From Erodium maritimum (taxonomy: Eukaryota > Streptophyta > Magnoliopsida > Geraniales > Geraniaceae): a stretch of 64,000 bases of DNA. The notes under the pieces were generated by a model, which worked only from the letters and a program-made list of their open reading frames with translations, did no database searches and was not told the DNA's origin. The stretch is taken from the NCBI GenBank assembly GCA_963921825.1, contig OY997590.1, positions 54,116,012 to 54,180,011 on the forward strand, written 5' to 3'. A program made the translations under genes and the position numbers. This document shows positions 10,194 to 21,704 of the stretch, one piece after another. Position 1 is the stretch's first letter. Each line of letters starts with the position of its first letter.

Positions 10194-12909
10194 ATGATGC
10201 CCCCAGACCAAGAGCCCACCAGCCCCTCCAACGTTACCCAACGGCCCAAAAACTTCTCCGGCAACAGTAATCCTCATCGTCAACAACAACAAACCACCGC
10301 TCGTGCGAGGTTCTCTGTTTTAAGAGAATCACTACGCCCCATAACTCTCAAGGTAAACAACAAGCGTTGCAATATTTAATCACTTAACTTGTTAATTATT
10401 TTAGATTGAACATGTTTTATTTTTGGGTATAGTTTGAAGATGTGGCGTATAGTGTCAAGTTGCGTGACTCGCAAGGTACCTGCGAGCCCAAGCCGACCCG
10501 AGCGGTGCTCAACGGAGTGAGCGGCATCGTCCGTCCCGGGGAGCTCATGGCAATGCTCGGGCCGTCTGGGAGTGGCAAGACCACGCTGCTGACAGCGTTA
10601 GTGGGGCGGCTCCCCGGAAAGATCTCCGGCAGCATAACGTACAACGGGCAGCCCTTCACGAGCTCCATGAAGCGCAAAACCGGGTTCGTGAGCCAAGACG
10701 ACGTGCTGTACCCGCACCTGACCGTGTTCGAGACCCTGACCTACGCGGCCTTGCTCAGGCTTCCCAAGAAGCTGTCTAAGGAGGATAAGCTGGAGCAAGC
10801 CGAGCTCGTGATGCTCGAGCTCGGCTTGACGCGCTGCCGCAACAGCGTGGTCGGCGGCGCCCTCTTCCGGGGCGTCTCCGGCGGGGAGAGGAAACGGGTC
10901 AGCATCGGGCAGGAGATGCTCATCAACCCGAGCCTGCTCCTCCTCGACGAGCCCACCTCCGGCCTCGACTCCACCACCGCCCAGCGCATCGTGGCCACAC
11001 TGAGGGGGCTCGCCAGGGGCGGCCGGACCGTCGTCACCACCATCCACCAACCCTCCAGCCGCCTCTACAGGATGTTCGATAAGCTGGTGGTCTTGTCCGA
11101 GGGCTACCCGATCTACTCTGGCCACGCGGGTCGGGTCATGGACTATTTCGCCTCCATCGGGTTCGCTCCCGGGTTCAGTTACGTCAACCCTGCCGATTTC
11201 CTCCTTGATCTTGCCAATGGTAACCACTTTGTTACACGTGACTTGATTGAATAGGACATTTCTCAACTTTACACACTATGAACAACATTTTCTCGACGGC
11301 CAAACAAATTAATATGCATTCTCGTGATTTAAATTGAATATTTTTATACATACTTTATTTTGCTTTCATGTTGCCTTTCCTTTTGGTGGGATGAAATATG
11401 AATATGGGTTTTTGGGTGGGTCAGCCCACTTATATTATATAGTACCATCAAATTCAATTATGAAAGTGGTGAGTCAATTTTATGTTGTTTAATGATTCCC
11501 AATTTTCAGATTCTCTAACCTTTATCTTTAATTTTTGTGGTGATGGTATGCTTTTGCTTTGTGTGACGGGCTCTCTAAAATCTTCACTCAACTTTTACTT
11601 TACCTTAGATATTTTTGGGGAATTGAGGACGTGTTTGTAAAAATAAAATTAACGTAGGCATTGCACCTGAGTATGGAGGGGAAGAGCAGCAAGAGTTGGC
11701 AGCGAGAATAGAGCAGCACGAGGATCAAAACGCCATAAAACAGTCTTTGATATCAGCGTACAAAAAGAACCTACAGCCTCTGTTGAAGTCTGAGATTCAA
11801 CAAAGTTTGAGCGTCCAAGCTCAGTCCTCTTCAAGAAGTGAGTATATAATGATGTAATTAGGTTGATAATACAGTAGTATATTTATATAAACCATGCATT
11901 GATGTATATATATATATGCAGATAGTGAGAATGAATGGACGACAAGCTGGTGGGAGCAGTTCAAGGTGCTGTTAAGGAGGGGTTTGCAGGAGAGGAAGCA
12001 TGAATCCTATTCCGGGCTAAGGATCTTCCAGGTGCTCTCAGTGGCGTTTCTTTCAGGCATGTTATGGTGGCATTCAGATACCAAACACATTCAAGATCAG
12101 GTAGATAACATATATATTAAAGGAACCACTAAATTAAAAAATTAAACTGATAATTGAACATCCAATTATAATTATATTATAACAATATATATATTCGTTA
12201 GGAGTATTGATGTCGTATATATGTTGATAAAGTCGTATAATTAATGAGTGTATTTTGACAGGTAGGACTGCTCTTTTTCTTCTCCATCTTCTGGGGATTC
12301 TTCCCCCTCTTCAACGCCATCTTCACGTTCCCCCAAGAACGACCAATGTTGATCAAAGAACGGTCCTCGGGGATGTACCACTTGTCCTCCTACTACCTGG
12401 CCAGGACGGCCGGTGACCTGCCCATGGAGCTTGTGCTCCCTACTGTCTTTGTGACCATCACCTACTGGATGGGAGGCCTCAAGCCCTCTCTCCTCACATT
12501 TGTGCTCACCCTCCTCATCATCCTCTTCAACGTCCTCGTCTCTCAGGGCCTCGGCCTAGCCCTCGGGGCCATCCTCATGGACCTCAAGCAGGCCACAACC
12601 CTGGCCTCCGTGACCATGCTCGTCTTCCTCTTGGCCGGAGGCTACTACATTCAGCACATCCCTGCCTTCATAGCTTGGCTCAAGTACATCTCCTTCAGCC
12701 ACTACTGCTACAAGCTTCTCGTGGAGGTGCAGTACTCTGCCAGCGAGGTCTACCAGTGCGGCCTGGGGATGCACTGTAGGGTCTTGGATTTCCCGCCCAT
12801 CAACTACTTGGGTCTTGATCATATGTGGGGGGATGTGGCTGCTTTGGCTCTCATGCTCGTCGCTTATAGGCTTTTGGCTTATGTTGCACTCAGAATGGGT
12901 CCTCACTAA
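10194..12909 (+). CDS. ABCG21: ABC transporter G family half-transporter, ABCG21-like
   Basis: Five exons: 10194-10352, 10433-11219, 11658-11837, 11922-12100, 12262-12909. All four introns are GT-AG, and the joined frame is 650 aa. An N-terminal cytosolic nucleotide-binding domain has Walker [10 protein letters not shown] (96-104), Q-loop Gln141, signature [12 protein letters not shown] (201-212), Walker [13 protein letters not shown] (221-232) and H-loop His258. The membrane domain then has about six segments (near 406-426, 436-458, 487-508, 512-539, 546-565, 626-645) and an extracellular Cys pair (601, 607). The start MMPPD, the [10 protein letters not shown] block and [13 protein letters not shown] point to ABCG21 rather than ABCG9 or ABCG14. 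Half-transporters dimerise, usually in the plasma membrane; the substrate is not established by sequence. All catalytic residues are present, so the gene looks functional. Exons 2 and 5 are much more GC-rich than the introns and exons 3-4. Confidence 0.93.
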
Positions 12910-13763
12910 CGAGAAATGAGATGCCACCTAATTTATTCTAATAATTCTTAACCCTTTTCTACTTAGTGTGTGTTATTTTTATCTTCTTGTATAAGGTCGG
13001 CCAAAGACATTGTAAATTGGATGAAGATCGGACAAAACCTTTGTCATTAGGTCCAATTACATGTTATAACGTCTTTATTGTAATTTTAGTGCCAATTTTC
13101 TAATCAAAGACCCATGCTCCAATTTATTCCTTCGTTTTTAGTCTAGAATTAAAACGAAATATCTCATGATCGATCAAGAACTCGATTTTTATACCTCATA
13201 TTACATTATAATTATTCATTAAATTCATCCAATCACATTGTTTCCCTCAAACAAGAAAATCTTCTACGGTAATCCTATAACACGGTGGGGGGGGGGGGGG
13301 GGGTGAAATCTAAGAGGGGTGGCCAGTGGCTTGGTGACAACCAATTGGGATGGGAGGGTGACGAGCCTCCTTCCCTACGTCTCGCGTCTTCGTAGGGCCC
13401 TCCGTCGAAGTTGCTAGCTAAGAAGAATGTATTCGGGTCACCATGCTTCTTCCTAAAACCACCTCTAGCAACCACTGCTCGGTGAGTAAAAGATCCACAT
13501 CAGCACTAACCTTGATTGTCGCTAAAAATCGACTTTAACGACACTAACTCGTAAGGTAGATCGAAAGAATCCCATACGAAATGACGATAATAGTATCGTG
13601 GAAGAGTGTTGTAGGATAAAGTGAGGGACTGTAGAGGAAGAAGAGCCATCGCTGACGATGGTAGCGGCTAGGGTTTTGAGGATTCGTTCCAAGGCTATAG
13701 AGATTTTTTAAATCTCGTTATCTTTAGTGCACCTAGAAATATTTGTCCTCTCATTTATGTGAC
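12910..13763. other. 3' flank of ABCG21 and unassigned DNA with a G17 run
   Basis: The first 200 bases are the AT-rich 3' region of the transporter gene. No single polyadenylation signal stands out. A run of 17 G occurs at 13287-13303. The 400 bases after it have mixed composition and short open frames without family resemblance. Confidence 0.5.
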
Positions 13764-14264
13764 GTCAAGTCTTGATTAATTAGTACTAAGTAAGCAAGAC
13801 AAGGATTAAGGTATTAGTGATTCACCACCTAACACCACCTTGTCTAGCCATACTTTACACCTTACTTGTCCTTGGTAGTTGTTGAGGATATGGAGGGATT
13901 AAATAATCTTATTCATATATCAAAAAACAAGATAACAATAGGAACACAACACCTTCTACTTCTTCGCTCTACGTTTCAGCCAAGATATGGTTTTTCCTCC
14001 ATTTTTGTGTTCTTGAGTTCTTAATACAAGAACTATGTGGCTTTGATTCCTAGGGTGGATACGTAGGCGTCTTGGAGACTCAAGCCAATCATCCTTTCCT
14101 TGGTGTTCTTCATTTTTCTTGTGTTCTTGAACAAATTGGTAAGAACTTTTGTATTGATTTATGTTCTTGGGTATCTAATATTTGGTAGTGTTTCCATTGC
14201 ATGTCTCGGGTTTTATTTTCTTCCGCTGTGAGTATATGTTCATACCCTCCAACGAGACCTAAAA
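13764..14264 (+). mobile_element. Truncated Copia LTR (3' part), plus-strand copy
   Basis: The sequence matches the sense strand of the Copia LTRs at 32237-33924 and 38999-40686. It shares the AGTCTTGATTAATTAGTACT segment, the CTTACTTGTCC segment, GAACTA(T/C)GTGGCTTTGATTCC and CTTGGAGACTCAAGCCAATC. It ends in CGAGACCTAAA where the intact LTR has CGAGACCCAACA. The 5' part of the LTR is missing. Many substitutions make it much older than the element at 32 kb. Confidence 0.75.
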
Positions 14265-14265
14265 G

Positions 14266-14277
14266 TGGTATCAGAGT
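14266..14277 (+). other. Copia primer-binding site (initiator Met tRNA)
   Basis: TGGTATCAGAGT directly after the LTR end is one base off the classic TGGTATCAGAGC site complementary to plant initiator methionine tRNA. The following bases to 14351 match the leader of the intact element. The LINE insertion then begins. Confidence 0.8.
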
Positions 14278-14351
14278 CGTGCTACCTTCGGGATTCACAA
14301 GACGTTGACAAAAGTTTCGGTTTTGTGCTTGGAGTTTCGGTTTTGCACATG

Positions 14352-17300
14352 TTTTTTTTATCAGCGAATTTTATTAAGCCCCATCTTTGAGAACAAAGAG
14401 AAGCCAAGGCCAAGCCTCAAGTAGCAATATAGAACCCAAAGAGTAGTGACTAATAGCACCACCAGACGATACTTGGGAGACACGCAAGCGGTAACAGCGA
14501 CCCAAAGAAGGAAGCATAACATTCAATTACAAAAGAGGAAACACAATTTTAAAACTTCAGTGCTGCAGAAACTCCCTCCTAATGCTCCCAAACATCACAC
14601 ACCGCCACAGACAAATATCCCATAAGTTAAAGAAGAGTCCAAAACAAGATGCAGTCCAAAAACAAAGAAAGAGTGACTCCCAAGTAATCCGCCAGCAACA
14701 TGAGCACAAAGTGGCATAGTACCACAAAAACACCACCCCGGAAAGGGCAACACTCGACTTAACCAAACGACTACCCACCCTCACAAACCAGGAGCAGAGA
14801 GACCCACACTCAGAAGAGTAAGAAATAGAGACAGTCTGCACACAAGAAACAGACCACAAAAGCCCCCACCTCACCAATCTACCTCACCCCTAACACTCAA
14901 AAACACCCTGTAGCCACCCATACCACCACCCATAACTCACGAAACCCAAGAGACAAATCCAGGGGAAAATTGATACAGGAAAACCGAATTAATAGAAGAG
15001 AGCGAAGAATTGTAAGCAGAACAAGTACCGGGCGGGCTGAGATATCCACTGGTTGTAAGAGAAATCCAAACGCATCTCCGAGGTGCAGATAAAATAGGCA
15101 TAATGTTGGATTTTATTCATAATCTCCACAACTGAAAGAGGGACACTTCTAAAAATACACTCGTAACTTGCCACCCAAGTAAACCAAAGGGTAAGAAAGC
15201 AAATAATCACCCACACTTTGTTCGACTGAAAAGGATCCATAAAGGGCCAAAACAAGATTAGAGACTAAATATCCTGGGAACAACCCAAATAAATCCCCAC
15301 GACTCCATTATCATGGACCAAAGCTTCCAAGTGCACTGACAGTGTATAAATAAGTGAACTGAATCCTCCAGATACTGAAGACAAAATGGGCAAAGCAATT
15401 GTTGTAAATCCATGGGGATCCCTCTAGACTCAAGAAAAATTTGGTGGGGATAGCCTTCATACATCAAAGCCACACAGAGGAGATCTTAGGAGGAACATGA
15501 GATATCCAAAGAATTTTTTTCCAAGGGAGAACCTCTCCTCCTTTTCTAGTCAAGACATCAAAGGCTTTAGGTACTGAATAAACCCCCCCTTTAGATTGCC
15601 TGGATAAAACATCCTCAGAAAGAGAGCACAGATCATTAAGCTCTCAAAACTCCCACCCCTTAAGAGCCCTCCTAAAATCAAGAAACCAAACACCTTGAGA
15701 CCAAACTTGGGACACTTTGGCAGATTTTTGGTTGCTTAGTAGGAAAAGTCTGAAGGAGAATTTCAGCGCTACATTGTCCAGCTAGATATCATACCAGAAG
15801 CTCACTCTTATACCATCTCCAAGAGACCAAGATAAACCCAGATGACCAAAGAGGTTTTGAAATACCTCTTCACCTAAAAGATTATGGATGTGTTGAAAAA
15901 GACTGTAATTTGGGGAAAGAGGGAGTAAATTGAGATTCCAATCTAAACAATTCCACCCAAATTTTGTGCAAATGATCTTTTTCTAGAGAGATGACTCATC
16001 CAATGCAAATCTCCACCACCATTTCTCTAATAGTGCCAAATTCATAAACTTCAAATTTCTGATCCCCAACCCACCTTCATCTTTTGGTCTCCAAACCTTG
16101 TCCCAACCAATTCTGTGTAAAACTTTCCTGGCCACTGATCCATTCCACAAGAATCTCTTCTGCCACTTCTCTAATTCCTTAAACACCCCAGCTGGTACCT
16201 TAAAAAGAGACATATGAAAAAGAGGAAGAGCAGATAGTGTGGATTTTATTAGTGAGAACCTCCCTCCTAGAGAATGATGTCTGGCTTGCCAAAGGTTCAG
16301 TTTCTTCTTGAATGCCTTAATAATAGGATTCCAGGATTTAAGCTTTCTAGGGCTAGAGAAGGCATGGGTAAAGTGGTTGCTTGGCACCCAAGTAATCTGC
16401 TCACCTCTGAATCATTTATATTAGAAGGGTTTAATAATACAAAGCTTGACTTCTGGAAGTTTATCTTCAACCCAGATGCAAGTTGGAAAGTATGGAGAGT
16501 GTGTTTGAGGTTCTTTAACTGTGTAGCCTCCCCTTCAATAATCAGCAAGGTGTCATCTGCAAATTGCAGATGAGAGACCCTAGGACCATCACTTGAACAC
16601 TTAACCCCACTGAACATATTCAAAGAAATGCTCTCTTCAATTAATTGGTGCAACCCTTCAGCCACCAAAGCAAATAAGAGTGGGGAGAGAGAGCGACCTT
16701 GCCTTATCCAACTTTCAAGTTTGAAGTCTAAAGAAGGAGATCCATTAATTAAGATTGATACCCAAGTTTGGAAACAAGAATGAAGCCAAGTTCTCAATTT
16801 GAAGCCAAACCCCATTTTCTCCAGTAATCTCAGTAAGTAATCCCAATTCACATGGTCATATGCCTTCTCAAAATCAACTTTAAACAAGACAACCTCCTCT
16901 TCAGATCTTTTGACAAAGTCCACCACCTCTGCAGCAATCAACACCCCATCTAGAATCTGCCTGCCTGCTTTAAAACCTAATTGAACATCATTTACAAGGT
17001 GATCCACGTGAATCTTCAGCCTAGCCGCTAATACCTTGGATAGGATTTTATAAAGGCCCCCAACAAGACTAATTGGTCTATACTCTAAGAAGGTTTGAGG
17101 GTTGGGAGTTTTGGGGATGACGGTTAAGAAAGAAGGGTTTAGACCTTTTCCTAATTCAGCAGTTTTATGGAAATGATGTAGGAAGAGCATCAGATCTTTT
17201 TTCACAGGCTTCCTTTTCAGTAAAAGGATTTTTCTAATTCACAGGCTTGTAAGGCTGAGATGGATTTAAGAGGAAGAGATGAAATGTCAATGGAGATATG

Positions 17301-18318
17301 TTCTGATTTTATATATACAGACGAGAAGTACAAGGCTGCTTGTTGCTTTATCTGCTCAGGAGAATCATAAACTTGGCCATGAACTGTGATTTCGGTGATG
17401 TACTTCATTGTAAACTTCAAATTAGCAACAATGTGGTAGAAACTAGAGCACCTATCTCCCTCCTTGAGCCATCTAACTCTAGCCTTTTGGATCCATGTTT
17501 TGGCCAATAACTTTAGCCTAAAAATCAACTTTGCACTCATGAGCCCTCTCCCAGCCATTTCAGAGTTCTCCAAAGGTCTTGAGTCAAGTACTAGGTCCAG
17601 GCTATTAATAGACAATTTGAGAGCCTCAATATCATTTTCTAGATGACCAAACACATTAGCATTCCAATCCTTCAGAATACCCTTCAAGCATTTGAGCCTA
17701 GACCAAAGAGAAAAATTAGGAGCACCAAAGATCTTTATGCTTTCCTAGAAAACCTTGACATTTTTGAGGAAGAGTGGGTGATCCAACCAAGCATTTATGA
17801 ACTTGAATGGCCTAGGCCCCCAATCAATAACCTGAGTAGTTAGAGATATAGGTTTATGGTCTGAAATACCTCTAGGCATGCATTTCTATATGAGGCTTGG
17901 AAAAAGAGATATCATGGTAGGAGATACTAAGAATCTGTCAAGCCTAGATACCTTGACATGATAAAACCAGGTAAAATTACCTCCAGACAAAGACAAGTCC
18001 ACTACTTCCAATAATTCAGTGAAATTGATCAAAGCTAAGGATGAAGAGTTGGCCCCTGAAAAACCAGTCCTCTCTTAGGGGTAAAGTGTAGCATTAAAAT
18101 CACCACCAACAATTATATGTTCAATGTTGCTAGGAATTGAAGAGAGAATGGCTTGCCAGAGTGCAGCTCTAAGGGATGCTCTACAAGGGGCATATACATT
18201 TATACTGCGAAGAGACATATTCTTAGGAATATAGGTCCCAAACCACATAATAGCATTATTCAGCTTCTTATCACCTGTCTTTGTAAAAAATAAAGTCTTC
18301 CAAATGGAGATTACTCGT
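14352..18318 (-). mobile_element. 5'-truncated LINE (copy 2) inside Copia leader
   Basis: The 3' end is a T run on the plus strand (14352-14359) preceded, in sense orientation, by TTCGCTGATA. The 5' end lies inside the endonuclease domain near 18318 (VISIWK). Copia leader sequence stops at 14351 and resumes after about 18318, so the LINE inserted into that element. ORF1 and the start of ORF2 are absent. Target duplications are not clear because the junction seems to carry a small deletion. The 3'UTR (about 14360-15250) has no good frame beyond chance. Confidence 0.85.
15258..18315 (-). pseudogene. LINE ORF2 pseudogene (endonuclease part, RT, zf-RVT)
   Basis: Reading leftwards, the endonuclease part has NVYAP, GGDFNATL, SRLDRFLVS and SDHKPISL (18190-17830). 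A linker (17217-17687) follows with RWLKEGDRCSSFYH. The RT core (16297-17205) has FRPIS-like EYRPISLVGG, the catalytic motif FKVDFEKAYDHVNW and the LQFADDTLLI box. Then come thumb motifs LWQARHHSLGGRFSLIKS and the WWWRFALDESSL block (15983-16387). A zinc-binding remnant (15258-15473) has CPFCLQYLEDSVHLFIHC. The RT aspartates are intact, but several stops and frameshifts kill the ORF. It belongs to the plant L1-like group. Confidence 0.88.
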
Positions 18319-19703
18319 CAACTTGTTTGATAACATGTTTTAAATTATTGTTTATGGGTTTTAAAGAATGAAAAATGAGTTTTTGAATATTTTTTTATTT
18401 TTCGGGTCTCGGGAGCGGGACTCTCAGGTAACCAAAACCGGGACCGAACGGGGCTCCGTTGGATGGAGCTAGACCAAGCATGACCATTGTATGGTCGATA
18501 TGCCAAGGCTAAACCTATTTGTTAGTTATGACGAGTTTGTAACCGTCATAACGAACTTGAAAATCAAATGTTTAAAACTTTCAATTTTGAAAGGTTTCGA
18601 TAAACCGAGCATCAAAAAATTTTGAAACTTGGTTATTAATTAAAACCGGAAAATCAAATGATGTTTGATAACATGCTTGTTTGATAACACGATGTGTGAT
18701 GTGATGTTGGCATTGTGTACATAATAGCCCCGAGCTCGATTTAATTATTTATCGCTTTTCACGGCCTGCGAGCCGTTAGAGTTAGCGTGTAACTGTTCTT
18801 TCGAGGTGTGGTCGTCGAACCACTTGTTTGCAATATTTATTTATTCCCGAACTATGAGTCGTGTATGAAATTGTATTTTTTTTCCTCAAGGCGAAGAAAT
18901 GGCGAAAAGGTCATTTGGTGGCTTTTCGGGTGTTGACATCGGCTTGGAGTCGATGAAGCTCAAGAAGCTAGTGGGAGTTAGTTTAGGGGGCTATTATGTA
19001 CACATTTATCACTTTATTCTAGGTTTATTTTATGCATGATTAAATCTATGTGTTTGATTAGAATTGCATGCTTAACTTTATTTACCGAACATATCACCTC
19101 ACATGCAAAGATAAAATTGAAATTTTAATCCTTGTTTGTAAGCCCTTAGAACCGTCATTACATTGGATTTAGTTGACGGGTTCGAAGGAATAATTACATT
19201 GGATGTAATTGGAAGCATCATTACATTTGGAATGTAGTTGATGTGCTCATCGCATCTAGGATGTGCCAAAAGTTTTAAACACAACCGGACAAGTAAAAAC
19301 GGGTCATGCCCGATACCTCCCAATTATCAACACTTTACTACCTCCCGTCCTATGAGTGTCGTGCCCCTTAGCGGAGCATTCATGGGAAAACGGGGTAGTA
19401 GGTTTGGACGACATATGTGGGTGTCGTGCGCCTTAGCGGGGCACTTACATAGTGGCGTTATAGTTGAAATTGGTGGGCCCGACTACGATTCTCAGCGTGT
19501 AACTATTCTTTTGAGGTGTGGTCGTCGAACCACTTATTTGTAATATTTATATATTCCCGACTTGCGAGTCGTGTATTAAATTGTATTTTTTTCCTCAAGA
19601 CGAAAAAAGGGCGAAAAGTTCATTTGGTGGCTTTTCGGGTGTTGACATCGGCTTGGAGTCGATGGAGCTCAAGAAGCTATTGCGAGTTAGTATAGGGGGC
19701 TAT
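18319..19703 (+). mobile_element. Copia leader remnant with internal tandem duplication
   Basis: This is the plus-strand counterpart of the leader of the intact minus-strand Copia (37442-38985): CGGGTCTCGGGAGCGGGA, GACCGAACGGGGCTCCGTT, the GAGCTCGATTTAATTATTTATCGC segment and the GTCGTGC..CCTTAGCGG repeats all occur in order. About 18807-19013 and 19507-19703 are direct copies of one another (both contain GAGGTGTGGTCGTCGAACCA and GGTGTTGACATCGGCTTGGA), whereas the intact element has one copy. The leader is cut at GGGGGCTAT by the next LTR. No gag follows. Confidence 0.78.
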
Positions 19704-20995
19704 TGTAAGAACCACCCCGGTCGAACCGGTGAATTTTGACGAAAGTTGACTTTCAGCCGGAAAAGTCAACTGATGACTCTGGGAGTCATTCGGGACCTTT
19801 CCGGGACCTAAAAAGCTTAGCCGTCATTACGGTTAGCTTAGTTGGGTCGTTTCCTTTCTAATGACTAATTTTACGAAAAAGTCAATTTCAGGTCAACGGG
19901 GGTCAAATTCGGAACTTTATCGAATATAATTTAAGTGTGCTGGAAAATACTAAGGGTCAAGGTGGACTCACATGGACATGTGTCCATGGTGGCCTGAAGG
20001 AGAAGAAATGGGTTTAGAAAGACCCATTTTCCCTCATATGAGCAAAAAGAGAAGAGATGGACCTAAGGGACAATCTAGACTTTTCCTGGTTTAGGTTTTA
20101 AGGAAATTTGGGAGCACATTTCAGCTCATTCACTAGTGTTGGCCGAAATCTACAAGGAGGAAGAGAGAAGGAGAGCTCCATTTCTTGGAGAAGAAGATAG
20201 TGAAGAAAGGAAGCTCATTTGAGTGGTTATCAACTCCAAACTTCACCAAAACACCTTCATCCTCACCCCCTCTTCATTCCTAAGGTAATTAACCTCTATA
20301 AACCTACGTTCAATTAAGTTGGGGTTGTGGATTTCTATAATAATTGCATGAACTAGATGGGTATTAGGTTATTTGTTGTCTATATGAGTGTTTAGTGAAG
20401 AGGAGTGGAAGTTTTAGATAGAAATCTTGTGGGTTTTTATTGTTTTGATGAAACCCCACTTGGGTATGGAAGTATGGAGGTTTTTGTGATTGATGTTGGA
20501 GGTTGTTGAGGTTAAAAATGGAGTTTTTGAGGTAGAAATTCGTGGAAACGAAGTTGGGAGAGGAAGAAGAAGGGGGTTGCCCAGATCAGCACGGAAAGGG
20601 TCTTAGACCGGCCCTCTGAGGGGCACGGTCCGGGCCTCACACCGACCCTCTGAGGGGCACGGTCCGGGCCGCTGGCCGGGCTTGTGGGCCGCTCAGAACG
20701 GGCCTCGTTCCGGCCCAATTTGCCTTTAGCCCATGTTTTTAATTGTTAGGGGTAATTCGGGTATTTTCTCCTTAAACAGCCTTGATTGTTTATTAATTCT
20801 AATATTAATTTATGATCCTAGACGCCGTTCCCGAGCATGGAGGAGTCTTCTAGGCGTCTCGCTTGGCTTGCGTTTGGATAGCATTCGAGGTAGGGAAGAG
20901 TAGTTATTTACCGTTTTAATTAAGGAATGTTAATAATATGCATATACGACGTTAATTACCGGTAAAGTCTTAGCTTGCATATAGGTACATCTCGC
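19704..20995 (+). mobile_element. Truncated long LTR in Copia leader
   Basis: It starts TGTAAGAACC directly after GCTAT (19699-19703) and matches the reverse complement of the solo LTR at 46629-49317 through its first half. Shared features are the GTTGACTTT..AAAGTCAAC segment, the note of A-rich leader, a GC-rich minisatellite at about 20600-20680 with two copies of CCCTCTGAGGGGCACGGTCC, and the AGGTAGGGAA..TTGCATATAGG block. The match stops near 20995. The rest of the LTR and the second target duplication are missing, so this is a truncation rather than a clean solo LTR. Confidence 0.75.
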
Positions 20996-21074
20996 ATGAT
21001 CCATGAACACAAGGATGGGAATTGATTTAGTTTGTCAGGTCTTGTGTTTATAGTGTCACAACACAGTATAGAAA

Positions 21075-21564
21075 TCTCTCTCATTGACACTGTAGCATCT
21101 TAATCTGATCTTCATTTGTTCTTCAACGGTTCTTCATCTGTTCTTCAACTTCAAAGCACAGTGTTCTCTTCATCCACCTTAGCTGCTTCAGTTCCATATC
21201 CTTGGTGTAGTGTCCTGGTTGTCCACACAAGGACTTCGGACCACCATTTTCTTTACACTCCTCTCTTCTTTTCTCGTCATACTGCTGAAACAAGCTCTTC
21301 ATTCAAATTGTTCCTGCTATCTCTCTCATTGACACTGTAGCATCTTCATCTGATCTTCATCTGTTCTTCAACGGTTCTTCATCTGTTCTTCAACTTCAAA
21401 GCACAGTGTTCTCTTCATCCACCTTAGCTGCTTCAGTTCCATATCTTTGGTGTAGTGTCCTGGTTGTCCACACAAGGACTTCGGACCACCATTTTCTCTA
21501 CACTCCTCTCTTCTTTTCTCGTCATACTGCTGAAACAAGCTCTTCATTCAAACTGTTCCTGCTC
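21075..21564 (+). repeat. Two tandem 245-bp units in LINE 5'UTR
   Basis: 21075-21319 and 21320-21564 are nearly identical direct repeats beginning TCTCTCTCATTGACACTGTA and ending GTTCCTGCT. They lie at the 5' end of the LINE, before ORF1. Tandem 5'UTR monomers act as promoters in some mammalian L1 families; a similar role here is inference. Differences between units are a few single bases. Confidence 0.9.
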
Positions 21565-21704
21565 TTCATCTACTCACAGTCTGCTCATCAGTCTCTGATT
21601 CACAGTCCTCTCTCTTGGGGTAGTGTTCAAGGTGGATCCCCACATCCATCGGACCCCCAAAGGTTCTTGCCCTCTTACTTGTTCTTCCTTAGCTGCTGTT
21701 TTCA

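Noticed and set aside
10442-11254. ABCG21 as an intronless 270-codon ATPase ending at 11254
   Set aside because: The frame begins at a GTG inside exon 2 and ends in intron 2; clear GT-AG sites join it to the membrane domain downstream.
10598-11266. A 222-codon open frame on the minus strand
   Set aside because: It is the antisense shadow of ABCG21 exon 2; the plus-strand frame has all ABC motifs.
14557-14877. A 106-codon cysteine- and tryptophan-rich open frame (minus)
   Set aside because: It lies in the 3'UTR of LINE copy 2, has no homologous block in the other LINEs and no domain that I can recognise.
14345-18341. ACATGTTTT as target duplication of LINE 2
   Set aside because: The match uses bases that belong to the Copia leader at different places on the two sides, so it is coincidental.
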